Source: Odontocerum albicorne (lineage: Eukaryota; Arthropoda; Insecta; Trichoptera; Odontoceridae). Taken from it: 64,000 nt of DNA. The notes under the pieces were generated by a model, which was not told where the DNA came from, did no database searches, and saw nothing but the letters and a program-made list of their open reading frames with translations. The stretch is taken from assembly GCA_949825065.1 (NCBI GenBank), contig OX463846.1:4669366-4733365 (forward strand), written 5' to 3'. Positions 20,851 to 32,007 of the stretch are shown here, in pieces (position 1 is the stretch's first letter; each line of letters begins with the position of its first letter). Both the position numbers and the translations under genes were made by a program.

Positions 20851-21689
20851 TTTTTCAGTATTTTTATACATATTTAATCTATACAAATATTTAACATTTT
20901 TGGATGTCATGTTTGTGAATGTGTAATTTAATTATTGCGAATTATTTCTCCGGTTCAGCGCACCAACACACCTCCAGACCAGCCGCCGCTGCTAAGCATA
21001 CCCATTAAAATAATGTGGCATAGAGCCATGTGTGAAATCTATAGTATTTTTAATAAAAGTGTTACAGAAATTTCTTTTGGACTCATTCAACTATTGGGCA
21101 ACTCTGGATTCCTCTCGAGTACCATATGATTGAGCCACACTCTAATCTTCTGCGAACCAGTGAATTTTAAGATCTCATAACAGCGCCACTATCAATAATG
21201 TCCGAGAAACTTATCCCAAATACCAGAGTTTAACAGATAATTATGCATCGGTACAAAGACTAAAATAGGTGGGTAGCTGCCGCTCAATCCTCGGAGATTC
21301 CGGTCTGCTTCTTGCGTTTTCGGTGAAGAGATTCATTTTTGCCAGGTAGAAGTTTGTCGAAATAAAAACTCAGTAAACGTTCCTGAAGATGAGAACACAT
21401 TTTTTTCCGTTTTCCGTTCCTTCCGACCGTGTATGCCGTCACGGCTTGCAAGCGACACGTATACCACGCGCTGTCTGCGCGTAAGGGGTGTCCGATCATC
21501 AATAGTGATTACTTGCGAAGGCCATCCATAAGGGGTATTTTATTACAATATTTACAAGTAGTCAATATTTACTCATATAATATGTACATATAGTCATAAT
21601 TTTCAAAAATAAATGTCCTAATTTCTGTGAGTCATATGTCCGGTACACTATGTAAGGCAATTTTTGACATTATTGCATACCTTCATTAC

Positions 21690-21988
21690 TTGCAGCTTGT
21701 CCGCATCTTCTATATCCATTGAGTCCATAACAATTAGCAACAGCTCTTGACCATTTTGTTCGATCTGCAGCTATGGCCAAAAGAAAATATCTTCGACCCC
21801 ATTAATCAAGCCTTCGGCGAAACACTGGGACAGGCACGGAACTCACAGTTCGTCGATGCACATGTTAGCAACACTGCCATGCGACTATTATTACCAGAAG
21901 AACTATTTTACCATAATGGTTTATAAATTTGTTTTCGGGCACCATCGGGAATTGAACCTGAAACCCACCTGGTTGTATAAGTCAAGCG

Positions 21989-21990
<2 letters not shown>
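21690..21990 (-). mobile_element. tRNA-derived SINE, body and 3' half of head
   Basis: The minus strand near 21985-21945 reads CGCTTGACTTATACAACCAG, then the B box GGTTCAATTCC. The body continues towards 21710 and is related to 51170-51430, 54190-54480 and 58440-58740. The 5' half of its head lies at 23205-23250, beyond a LINE insertion. Confidence 0.6.
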
Positions 21991-22028
<38 letters not shown>

Positions 22029-23204
22029 CCACTTTGCACGGATTTCTCCTGTTACACAAAGAGGGTTTGCTTCTAGCGTTAGCTTATTCGTTAGGAATAA
22101 TATCAGCCAGGATTCTTCTCATACTGCTAGACGGTACCGAGAATATATCAACCGTGTCATTCAGTTGGTTCAATATCTCTATACCACGCGTGACTGAGTG
22201 TTTAGCCATGATATTCGTCCTGTAAGTTGGTATGTAGAACAGAGGGTGATTCCTTGCACGGATATATTTATTGGGTACATATAAACTTAGTGCTTCTAGA
22301 ATCGCGGGACAGTTAAAGGAACCTTGGAAAACCTTTATTAGGAATATCGCAATGGATTCTTGCCTTCTTGTTTCAAGGCTTCTATAGTTACACACCGTGA
22401 GAAGTTCGGCATGGTGAGCATATTTTGGGTAATCGCCCTTTGTTCTGTACCATAGATATCTGAGGAATTTTTTTTGTATTTGTTCTATATTGTTTTTATA
22501 TTTGAGCTGGTGAGGAGCCCAAACCGTAGATGCATATTCTAATTTGGTTCTAATTAGATAATTATATAAGTTTCGGAGGATATCGGTGCTGTTAAATTCT
22601 CTTGATATTCTCATTACAAAACCGAGTAGTTTGTAACAGTCCGATATCAAACGTGAGACATGGTTAACGAACGTGAGTCCGACATCGAAGGTTACGCCCA
22701 AATCCTTGAATTCAGAAACTCTGTTTAGTGCCACTCCCTGTATAGTATACTGATGGTGGATTGGTGAAAACGATCGACTATAAGATACACAGACACATTT
22801 GTTAATGTTGAACAGAAGATGATTTTGCTCACTCCAGGAGACTAGGGAGTCTAGGTCCTGTTGTAACTGTGCACAGTCGTGAGGTGAATTGATCTTTTTG
22901 AATATTTTCAAGTCGTCAGCGAACAATAAACATGTCGAGTGACTTATGGAATTCTGAATGTCGTCTATTAATATGAGGAATAGTAGGGGACCTAAATTGG
23001 ATCCTTGTGGTATACCAGATCTTGCGATAAATTCCACAGAAGACTTGTTACGGATTGTTACGTATTGAGATCTTTCTTTTAGGTAAGATGCAAATAATCC
23101 AATTAGATTATCGCTGAAGCCAAGTTTGTGCATTTTCTTAAGTAATATATCGTGATCAACTTTGTCGAAAGCTTTCTGATAGTCTGTATATATTACGTAC
23201 GGGT
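21991..23204 (-). mobile_element. CR1/Jockey-group LINE, 5'-truncated, poly(A)-tailed
   Basis: A 349-codon minus frame (23133-22084) continues upstream in the same frame to DYQKAFDKVDHDILLKK (about 23190). It contains SGIPQGSNLGPLLFLILIDD, the active-site motif LLFADDLKIF and LEYASTVWAPHQ. The F-A-D-D catalytic box is intact. A run of about 35 T at 21991-22026 is the poly(A) tail on the other strand. The endonuclease and the first RT blocks are lost by 5' truncation. Confidence 0.85.
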
Positions 23205-23250
23205 ACGGGTCTTACCAATTACACCACGCAGTTGGTCTAGGAGGTTTTCC
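23205..23250 (-). mobile_element. 5' half of tRNA-derived SINE head
   Basis: The minus strand reads ACCAACTGCGTGGTGTAATT followed by GGTAAGAC, an A-box-type tRNA 5' half. The matching B-box half is at 21935-21990 across the inserted LINE. The shared AAGAC next to the poly(A) is compatible with a short target duplication. Confidence 0.55.
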
Positions 23251-23303
23251 TGTGATAAAAATAATACATGAATTCTAATGTATTTGTCTCGTTGATATTG
23301 CAG

Positions 23304-23493
23304 AGAAGTGTGCGTAGACGCCGGACAGGAGGTGTCCCTGACGTTCGGCTGCCAGTTCTACGAAGTGAGCGCTGCGGAGCACTGCGCGGGCGTGTCGCTG
23401 GCCTTCCAGTCGCTGGTACGGGAGGCGCGCGCTGGCCAGCTCCTCAGGGCACTGCCAGTGCGCCGTAAGCTAGGGGTCAACAGCGTGTCCAAG
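23304..23493 (+). CDS. RERG/RasL11-like Ras GTPase, penultimate coding exon
   Basis: The acceptor ATTGCAG ends at 23303 and the donor GTAACT starts at 23494. With the two bases carried from 10105 it reads R-EVCVDAGQEVSLTFGCQF, YEVSAAEHCAGVSLAFQSLV, REARAGQLLRALPVRRKLGV, NSVSK and ends in phase 0. FYEVSAAE is the G5 motif region (the SAK equivalent), and the basic PVRRKLG stretch starts the C-terminal tail. The exon is very GC-rich against an AT-rich intron. Its 3' end is partly duplicated downstream. Confidence 0.85.
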
Positions 23494-23551
23494 GTAACTA
23501 CTTATATTCTATCTTTACTTTAATATCAACACCATGCTCCATAACTCACCT

Positions 23552-23900
23552 CCCATGCGCCGCAAGCTGGGGGTCAACAGCGTGTCCAGAGTAACTTCTA
23601 TTCTACGTTTACTTTGGTATCAACACGAAAAAAATATTAAACTAAAATTAAGACTTCGCGACCCCCTTGTAAAAATAAATGTGCTATTTTTTCTCAGAGA
23701 ATTTTATTTAATTTTCACGAACCCCTGACATTTCACCTGACCCCTTGATTAAGAAATGATGCCCACTATTGTTATGATACTCACAGTTTCGGCCTGGTGT
23801 GGTAGAACTTGGAGTACTGGGTTATGGATAGAGGTGTTTTAAGGAATTTCGTTGCTTCCACCAAGCCAGAGGTCAACAGTATGTCCAATGTAACTTCTAA
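23552..23900 (+). repeat. Two decaying duplicates of the Ras exon 3' end and donor site
   Basis: At 23552-23615 the sequence repeats the end of the exon (PMRRKLGVNSVSR in translation), the splice junction region and about 30 bases of intron including TTTACTTTGGTATCAACAC. A third, weaker copy at 23860-23900 reads GAGGTCAACAGTATGTCCAA followed by TGTAACTTCTA. The normal junction AAG|GTAACT becomes AGAGTAACT in copy 2. Confidence 0.75.
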
Positions 23901-24099
23901 TTAAAAGATAGATACAAATCATACAATACATTAGAAAGTCAGTATAATGAAAATTAGGAATTAAAACGTCAGTTTAGAGAAAAACAATTTTTCGATTTAT
24001 AAAAAAACTATTAGATTTGTAAAAAAAAAAAAAAAAACAATTTTACCCCATCCCTTTGAGACATAACATTTCAAATGTCACACGGACCATCCTATATTT

Positions 24100-24890
24100 T
24101 CTCAAGTATAGTGTTGGCAGAGAGTGAAGGTGAATTGCAGAATTTAATAAATAAATTGTATGAGAGATGCGAAGAGAAAGATCTGAGAACGAATGTTGCA
24201 AAATCAAAAGTATTGGTGATAGGAAAGTATGGAAGGAAAAGTACGTGTGATATATGGGTGAAAAATGAAAGATTACAGCAAATTGAGGAATTCTGCTATT
24301 TGGGTTGTATATTCTCAAATGGTAGAAGAGTTAAGAGGGATATCGAACAGTGTGTATCATTAGGAAACAAAGTCAATGGAACATTAAAACATATATGCTC
24401 GAACCGGACAGTATCTGCTAAGATACTCGTATTTTCCACAATAGTATTTTGGTGCCAACTTTAATATATGGGAGTGAAACGTGGATGTGGAAAAGACTGA
24501 GAGGAATTGAATAAATGCTGTAGAGACAATGTATGATAGAGCACGGAATAAACTGATAAGGGATGAATGTGAACTTAAGGGTGATGTGTTAAGTATAGTT
24601 AATAAGAGTACATTGAGATGGTTTGGGTAGAACGAATGAAGGAGGAAAGACTAACTAAAGATATACAGTGCAGATGTAAGCGGAAGGCTTATGATAGGAA
24701 TACCAAGGAATATATGGTTGGATCAAGTGAATAAAAGAAGAAAAGTAGAAAGTCAGAGAAATCGTTGAGTTTGTATGAGAATTTGTATGGATGTGGAAGA
24801 CACTAAGAATGTGTGTCGAGTTCGGAAGGTAAGGTGGTATGTCCTCTCTGCCTACCCTTAGAAGGAAATGATGTGATGGTGTGTATGTAT
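24100..24890 (+). mobile_element. LINE RT C-terminal half (TATG-tailed family)
   Basis: The frame 24075-24464 includes VLAESEGELQNLINKLYERC, KDLRTNVAKSKVLVIGKYGR and FCYLGCIFSNGRRVKRDIEQ. After a frameshift, VPTLIYGSETWMW follows. The 3' UTR runs to a GTGTATGTATG tail near 24890. Degenerate stops abound. Residues ILVF at 24421-24432 correspond to a 6-bp insertion that makes TACTCGTA. Confidence 0.7.
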
Positions 24891-24991
24891 GTTCATTAAC
24901 AATTTAAATAATCTCTAAATATGGATTTTGATAGATAATTGATAAATTTGTATAAAGAGTTACTCAATTAACATAGTTTTTCTTTTTTCAG

Positions 24992-25060
24992 GTAATCGGG
25001 AACATCTTTGGAATATCCAACAAGAGTGTCAGGAAAAAAAGACCCTCTCTCAGTATATAG
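24992..25060 (+). CDS. RERG/RasL11-like Ras GTPase, terminal coding exon
   Basis: The acceptor TTTTTTCAG ends at 24991. The exon encodes VIGNIFGISNKSVRKKRPSL, SI and TAG at 25058-25060. It joins phase 0 to 23493. The tail is basic and serine-rich and lacks a CAAX box, as in RERG and RasL11. Membrane attachment by prenylation is therefore not expected. Sequence to about 25580 is presumably 3' UTR; the poly(A) site is not certain. Confidence 0.8.
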   Translation, partial: VIGNIFGISNKSVRKKRPSLSI

Positions 25061-25589
25061 TGCTGCAGTTCCTATAAATTGAACATTTTATTTAGTGATG
25101 TATCAAAACCTGTAGGTAATCAATTATCAAGTTTATGTTTACAAGCTTGCACATGGTATATTAAAAGAAATGCTAGTTATATTATGAATGGAAGAAACAA
25201 TGTCTTCATATCTCCTGATATCGTCAAAAGACTCAGTTTAGTAGCGAAAATGGATACTTGATAGAAAACAGGAAGACCAAGACTCAAATTTGTGCTGGAT
25301 TTTAGTTTCTTTTTAATTCTCACACTAGTTATAAATCAACTATAAGTTTACAGTGATTGGTGGGAAGGAATTATAATGTATTATAAACCTGGATAAAAGA
25401 GTTATTGTTAAAATAAGTTCCACTCAAATTCTGTTAAATACAGGAATCAAATGAAAATTAATACCTCCAATTATACAACTCATCAATAGATGGTAGTGTG
25501 TAGCTGTCAAATAGTGGACAAACAGTGGCACTCAAATGTTTTGTGGCAGGTCAAATCCTTCAAGTAACACATTATGATCATTGTGATTT

Positions 25590-26350
25590 GTTTAGTCCAA
25601 CACTGTTTATTCAACTTTATATAACGGTTTACCGTATTTTACGGACTATAAGACGCACCTTAATTTTTAGGCAATTTAAAAAAAAAATAACATTTTTACC
25701 ATTTTTATTATTAGATTGCAAAGCCAGACTAGAAAAAAATTCTTTGTTTATAAAACCGAACTGACCTTTAAAATCCCTGAAAATGGTCATCTGAATTTTC
25801 TTCTTCTTCTTCTTCTTCCTCTTCATCGTTGTCCTCTTCATATATAAGATGGTCTTCACTGCCATCGAGAGTGTGTACTGTTACCGATAACACAAATCAC
25901 TTTCAATTCAAGTTCACTGGCACCGTAGACTGCAATGACGCGGCTAGACAATGTTCTGGGTTTGTGATGGCGGGGCGGGAGGGAGACAGTGTTAGCAAGC
26001 TTGTGAATCCCCGCAACTCATGTTTGTCGCATCGGTGCACTGCTGCTGCCAGTTGAATCCAATGTTGCCAGATAGACATAGGTTTCCCGCGGCATCGAAT
26101 ATATGGCCATTTTTAAGACTGGCGGGAATTTTAAATCAAACACTGGACATTTTTATATTAATTTCGAGTATAAGACGCACCTGAATTTTGGAGGCAATTT
26201 TTTGAAGAAAAAAGTGCGTCTTATTGTCTGTAAAATACGGTAACCCTACCGGTTTCAAGGTTTTCACCTCATCTTTAGGGGAGCACAAAGAAGACTGAAT
26301 TTTGTTCGAACTGATTCCGATATACACACTTCTAACGGTAAAAATTCAGG
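25590..26350 (-). mobile_element. Penelope-like terminal region, inverted copy, split by a DNA transposon
   Basis: The piece 25590-25631 (CAACACTGTTTATTCAACTT) and the piece from 26241 (ACCCTACCGGTTTCAAGG) onward to 26350 together match the terminus at 13085-13215. Between them lies a TA-flanked element. The hammerhead core is degraded here (CTAAAGATGA in place of CTGATGA). It is head-to-head with the plus-strand copy at 26366, an arrangement known for Penelope elements. Confidence 0.6.
25632..26240. mobile_element. TA-flanked DNA transposon (ACTATAAGACGCACC ends), nested in PLE
   Basis: A 609-bp element with TA on both sides (25630-25631, 26241-26242). The ends are CCGTATTTTACGGACTATAA and the complement of a matching right end. 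The interior contains a GA-rich tract and a short GC-rich block, with no transposase. The TA duplication suggests the Tc1/mariner/pogo superfamily, but the family is not certain. Confidence 0.7.
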
Positions 26351-26365
26351 TTGGGGATTGTGTGT

Positions 26366-26710
26366 TTATTCTGAAATGGCTAATTACACTGTGAAAATCA
26401 CACAATTTCTATCGAAGATGCCAAATAAATTGAACAGATTAGAGGCCCTAGAAATATCCAAGTCAGTTCATTGGGATGAACATCTGGCAAACACATATAT
26501 TCCCAAGATCTCACCGCCGCTTGCTGAAGTTGTCTCCTGCCTCCCTCTACCCACAGTCCCCAACCCGAACTTTTACTGTTAGAAGTGTGTATGTCGGTAC
26601 CAGTTTGAACAAAATTCAGTCTTGTTTGTGCTCTCCTGATGATTAGGTGAAAACCTTGAAACCGGTAGGGTTATACCATTACATAAAGTGGAATAAACAG
26701 TGTTAGACTA
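26366..26710 (+). mobile_element. Penelope-like element, 3' end with endonuclease C-terminus
   Basis: The frame 26358-26582 contains KLNRLEALEISKSVHWDEHL, then ANTYIPKISPPLAEVVS and a stop at 26580-26582. Upstream residues of the GIY-YIG block are in another frame. The 3' terminus holds the best hammerhead-like motif in the window and ends near TAAAGTGGAATAAACAGTG. Confidence 0.65.
26625..26690 (+). ncRNA. Hammerhead-ribozyme-like motif, best-preserved copy
   Basis: CTGATGA is at 26636-26642, stem II TAGGT/ACCTT with loop at 26643-26657, GAAA at 26658-26661, and self-complementary ACCGGT at 26661-26666 giving the GTA cleavage triplet (26665-26667). Stem II differs from the 13-kb copy at both sides of the helix yet can still pair. 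Stem I is weak. This fits the minimal hammerhead of Penelope-like elements. Confidence 0.5.
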
Positions 26711-27109
26711 AACAAATTACAATGTCTTTAAACCTACACAGTGTTAATGCCTTAACTATAAATTACACACATTATGATCACTTGAACCTCCTCACATTAC
26801 TAGATTTGGGAAATTTATATGAAAATTTCAGTATCAAAATTGTCAATATGAATAGTCTAGTAGCCATTATGAACACAGTTTCATACTAAAGTCCATCTTT
26901 ATTTATCCAGCTGCACTTATAAACTGCTTTCATGAATTCCAAAATAAAGCTATTTTAATGTTTAGTTATGAAACAGTGTTATTAACGAGTATATTTATTA
27001 TTTAGGAGCCACAGGGGATAAATATGTTCGATGATTTTCACGACTATTTACTACTAATATAAAATGTTTTTTTTTAAATTGTTTTGGAGTTATAGATTCT
27101 GTAATGTTC

Positions 27110-27155
27110 AAATCACCCTAAAGATAAAGGTTGTAAAGCCTTCGAAACGTTTACC
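27110..27155 (+). other. Degenerate hammerhead-like core, second type
   Basis: CCTAAAGATAAAGGTTGTAA, then AGCCTTC and GAAACGTTTACC. A possible stem II (AAGG/CCTT) is followed by GAAA and the self-complementary ACGT, but CTGATGA is lost. It may mark the end of an otherwise unrecognisable Penelope-like copy. Confidence 0.3.
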
Positions 27156-27203
27156 ATCATTTCAGTCAACTCAAGACGGTAATCTCTCTGAAAAACATTT
27201 TAA

Positions 27204-27425
27204 CCCTTTTAATCCCACGGGGCCGATCATTGGCCCCAACTGATTTGGGGCCGATCATCGGCCTTAAAGTTTTCGTACAAGTTTTTATGTTGAATATATA
27301 TTTTTTGAAACTTTGATAATCATTCGCTTTTAAAAGAAGGCATTTAAAACTAAATGTTAACTGAGATAAAAATTAAAATATAAACTTCTGTTTTTTTTTG
27401 CCAAAATATGCTGGGATTAAAAGGG
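27204..27425. mobile_element. piggyBac-like MITE (family 3)
   Basis: A 222-bp element with perfect 14-bp termini CCCTTTTAATCCCA. The left flank is TTAA (27200-27203) and the right TTAT (27426-27429), one base off. Near the left end GGGGCCGATCATTGGCCCC forms an internal palindrome and is then partly repeated. Confidence 0.72.
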
Positions 27426-27639
27426 TTATCCACTAGTGATGTAGTTGAATTATTAATTGAAGTGAAATACAACTGATTAAAAACTGAAAAGAGTGGACGT
27501 TGTCCGTCTTTCTACTCGATTATTCTACAGTTTTTAACGATCTCTTATTTTAAATGTAATATGAGTATTTATTTAGTTATATTTTGCCTAATTTTACTAA
27601 TAGATCATTTTTTATTTTATCACAATGTTTACTTATTTT

Positions 27640-28275
27640 TTACAAGACATTAGTTTATATCAGCCATCTCACTAGAACATTAGTTTATATCAGACATCTC
27701 ACTAGAACATTAGTTTATATCAGACATCTCACTAGAAATTAGTTTATATCAGCCATCTCACTATAGTTCGGAAATTCTAGGATGAGTCCTATGACAGCTC
27801 ACAAATTTGCCCCAATACATCCTTATGTAATGTATTTACCTATATAACTTGCTATTTATTAGAATTGAGGCTTATATTAAAGTTGATAAAATTACTGAAC
27901 ATCGTTACAAGGTAGTATTGGGGCAATTTTGTGAACTGTCACAGGACTCATCCTAGAATTTCCGAACTATAGGACAATAGTTTATATCAGCCGTCTCACT
28001 AGGACAATAGTTTATATCAGCCATATCACTAAGACAATAGTTTATATCAGCCATCTCACTAGGACAATAGTTTATATCAGCCATCTCACTAAGACAATAG
28101 TTTATACCAGCCATCTCACTAGGACAAAAGTTTATATCAGCCATCTCACTAGGACAAAAGTTTATATCAGCCATCTCACTAGGACAATAGCTTATATCAG
28201 CCATCTCACTAAGACAATAGTTTATATCAGCCATATCACTAGGACAAAAGTTTATATCAGCCATCTCAGTGCCTG
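27640..28275. repeat. 30-bp minisatellite, about 14 copies, split by a MITE
   Basis: The unit is ACAATAGTTTATATCAGCCA followed by TCTCACTAGG. About four units precede and ten follow the MITE at 27764-27969. The 30-bp period gives an open minus frame of MADI(N/S)(Y/F)C(P/L)SE repeats (28264-27953), which I regard as a by-product. Confidence 0.92.
27764..27969. mobile_element. Palindromic TA-flanked MITE (TAGTTCGG family), copy 2
   Basis: A 206-bp element flanked by TA (27762-27763, 27970-27971), inserted in a 30-bp array unit. The arms TAGTTCGGAAATTCTAGGAT are mirrored at the right end. It shares its internal sequence with 19920-20129, in reversed orientation relative to the flanks. Confidence 0.8.
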
Positions 28276-28279
28276 CTCT

Positions 28280-31200
28280 GAAACAGTTACTGATTTATAA
28301 TAAATAATTTAATTTCTGTTCTTTGTGTATACTTTATCTTTAGAAAAAATGTATTTATAATTTCGATTTAAATTGATATATTTCAGTTATATCAAACATA
28401 TTGCCTTTAACTCAAATTAATGCATCCTTAAATTTACAGTAAATAAAATTGTCTTATCATATTCAGCTGTTATAAGAACAAAACGGCTGCGATAACTCGT
28501 GATTTTAACAAAATTAAATGACAAAAAATTACCTATGTATTTGTTATAAAACTATGTGTTTTCAGTATCTTAAATACATTTCTATTCCATTTTTCATAAA
28601 TGTAACATTATTTTCAATTATCCTTTACCCAAACTTAGGTTTACTCTTTACAAAATATAATCCTGAGTTTCTCGTCGGAAATTTTTATTTCGTATTTTGT
28701 ATCTGTTATACAGGCATAAATATGACAAAAAGATCTTATCATAAAACATATTTGTGTTTATTTGAAATATCAATGCGAAAACATGTCAAGTTGATAAAAT
28801 GTGTATTGCACGATAAAAACTGTGTTATATAATAAAAAATGTGTACTGTATGGTAAAATTCAGTATTAAAAAATATTTATAGGCATTTAGTCGACATTAC
28901 ATGTTTTTATCTCGAAACATTAAGACAAAGACTTATAGTTGCTAACATTGAGTTTCTTTATCTGGAAAAACATAAATATTAGGAATTGTATCTTTTTTGT
29001 ATTAGTTTTTTAAATTTTTATTCATTGCATACATTTTTTAACAATTATTTATTGACTTACATTAGCTGTCACATCAGACAGTCCCTGTTCTGAAACAACT
29101 CATTTAAGCCTGCACATTTTATACTCGTACATAATAAAATATTTTTTGATAGACAAATGCTCCGAAACTATAAATGCGGTGATATGAAAAAATGTTTGCC
29201 CTATCATTAGTATTCAGCCAAAAAAGTATAACCACCATCATGGAAATTTGTCAGGACAGAAAGTGTTTTTTTTTTAATTGTATCGTAAAATAATTGTATC
29301 GTTAATAAAAACATACTTGAAATACTAAATAATAGATGGAAAGATAGCTGGTGATCCACACCACAGGAAGGGTGTTCCTGATAATTAATGTTTAGGGGAA
29401 AAAAATTGAAGGAAGAATTTGATAATTCGGACAATATACATATTTCAATTTTCATAATAAAGATACAGATTTTTTTAGCTGCTGTAAAATTTTCACCATT
29501 ATAGTTGTACACATTTATTTAAACTAAGTTTTTGTCTATTTTTACAAAGTTGATCCATCCACTTAGCCTGCCTCGTTGTGGTTTTAAATTTTGAGTTATA
29601 AAAGTATCAACACTTTCTTCATTTCGGTAAAATTATTTAAAGGCCATTTAGCTCCTATGATGGTAATTTTACCTAATATATTATATATTAAGTGCAGCAA
29701 ATCCTATAATAGTTTTTTTAAAGAATCATGCAAATACAACAACTTAACTTCAGGCATATATCCCAATTAAACAAAAAAAATTGTCTTAAGAAAGTTTCAC
29801 TATTCTATGCTACTTTTTGTTGAAAATATGTGCTTAGACCAAGGTGTCCGGAGTTCAAACCCAGGAGGTTCCGAGTTTGGTATTACTCCTATTGCTTGTC
29901 TTCTTTCCTTTATAATCTTTTTTAATCTAAATCTACAATATTCATTGCGCTTAGTAGTAGCTTTCGATCATTTATTCTAGGTACTCTCTTTGGATAACTG
30001 ATGTTACAAAATAATGTTATTTAAATTCCTTTTTGTTTTTCAATGTTTTAGAAAAAATATATTTATTTTTTATCATCTGGAAAAATTATACTTACTTAAA
30101 ATAAATTTCATATTTTGTTTGTATAAAATGATGGAAATTTATAATAGAATTAATAACATTTATGATACATGACACTGGTATTTATTTGTATCCAATTTTT
30201 CCTTCTTTTTTTTTTTGAAAGAAAATAAAGGATTATTTTTATAATCAACAAAGACAATAAGACCTTTTAAGTTATCCATTTCATTATTACTACCAAAAGT
30301 TAGTTGGTGCCTTAAACAAGATAATTATGTAAGAGACGAACCAACTAAATATAGATAAAAATTAATTAAAATTTTGGTTCATGTATTCATTATGTTTTTA
30401 CTAACTAAGTTCAAATTGGTTGTGTTTTTACAAATTTTATACTAATATGAAAACAAACAAAAATGGGATTAAGAGATGTAGATGTAGCAAAATCCTTTTT
30501 TTTAATAGATATTCTGATACAAACTTTTAGCGGTCAAAAATATTACCGTAAAAATAATTATAATGTTGCTAATACCTAAAATGTGAAATTACGTGCTTGT
30601 AATAGTAAATTTCTCATATATGAAATTTTGTATTAAAACATATATATTTTTAAAGAAAATGTTCATGAAAATTGGGACTACTTTTAGTAAATTTACATTG
30701 CAATGTTTTTTATAATGTATATCACTACTTATTTTTATGGAATAAATTGTCTATGATCACATCAAACATCACGTATCTGTGGTTTTTTATTCAAATCTGA
30801 TTTTTTAGCTGTAGCTGTGATGTGTAGTATTTTAAACTGTTTTCTGTATTAATTAAAAATCTGATATTATAAATCATATAAATGAACTTCAATGAATTTT
30901 CGACATAATATTATGCTTTAATCCAATGTGTGGATTTAGCTTTATGTATTTATCTTATAATATCCAATCAATTTGAAAATGCCTTGAAAAGTAAATTAGT
31001 TACTTCTGACATTTCTTGATGAATAAACTAACTAATATCCATTTATTGAAAGAGGTTAACAATAATCTGAAGGGTTAGTGCATATACTCTGCAATTATAT
31101 GATACATATTTTTGTTTGAAATAAATAACATTTACTACAAAAGGCAGTGAAATATATTTTTAAATAAATTTACTTTAAAAACCATATTTTCATATCTATT

Positions 31201-31290
31201 ATTGCATTTTTTTTTATCACTCGTCTGTTGGTCAACTTTTCCTGATCTCTTTTGTCAACAATCTTTAGAACCCGTGGCACACTCCTTAAA
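28280..31290. other. AT-rich intergenic stretch, no gene recognised
   Basis: Strongly AT-rich throughout. A 104-codon open frame at 28518-28832 has an amphipathic, low-information composition and no recognisable domain. At 29840-29880 GGAGTTCAAACCCAGGAGG resembles a SINE B-box region. A TACTCGTA octamer is at 29122. Part of this may be 3' flank of the Ras gene. Confidence 0.5.
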
Positions 31291-31299
31291 TTTTCAAAA

Positions 31300-31527
31300 T
31301 ATAGGATGGGGCACGAATGTTGCTACAAAAACAAATTTACTTGAATGTTGCTACAAAAACAAATGACTTTAGTTCATAGTGGTATATAATTTTTTTTAAA
31401 TGAACTGGATTGAAGACGCAGATAGAATACGAGTGGTGCAACTGTATTATGAACTAAAGTCATTTGTTTTTGTAGCAACTTTCAAGGAAATTTGTTTTTG
31501 TAGCAGCATTCGTGCCCCACCCTATAT
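31300..31527. mobile_element. Foldback element with duplicated arm motif, TATA-flanked
   Basis: The left arm runs from ATAGGATGGGGCACGAATGT and the right arm ends CATTCGTGCCCCACCCTATA. Within each arm GTTGCTACAAAAACAAAT occurs twice in direct repeat, so each arm is about 75 bp. The central loop is about 75 bp. TATA sits at both outer ends. No coding. Confidence 0.75.
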
Positions 31528-32007
31528 TATTTGCCTCTGAGGTTCAGATATATTTTATACTTTTAAATTATCATTCTTGGGGGCATTTAGATATTAAAGA
31601 CCATAGAATAATAGTATAAATATAATTCATATTTATTATTCAACTTTAAATTTTCCATACCGTTTCTTTCAAAAATGTTCATGATTTTTTTTTAAATGAT
31701 ATGTCTTATCTGTGATAAAACCTATATTTTCAAATTATGTTATTGAATTTAAGAAAAAAATCTATAATGAATTTCTTAAGATTATGTAAATATTATAAAA
31801 TATTAGAATAATTTAGTTGTTAGAGTTTTTAATTGATTCGCTAGCATTTACCTTTGTATAATTCGTATAATTATTTAATGTTCCATGAAATGTTTTTTTC
31901 ACATTAGATAATAAAATGACTTTCCAAATATTTTTTTTATTTTTTTCTGCCTTATTTATAATTTTCCAAATTTACATTTGATAAACATTTATTAGAGTGG
32001 AGACTTG

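Noticed and set aside
27953..28264. 103-codon minus frame of MADIN-type repeats
   Set aside because: A 30-bp tandem array kept open by its period. The MITE inside the array shows it is not under coding constraint.
28518..28832. 104-codon frame as a membrane protein gene
   Set aside because: AT-rich sequence readily yields Phe/Ile/Tyr-rich frames. No splice, promoter or homology clue supports it.
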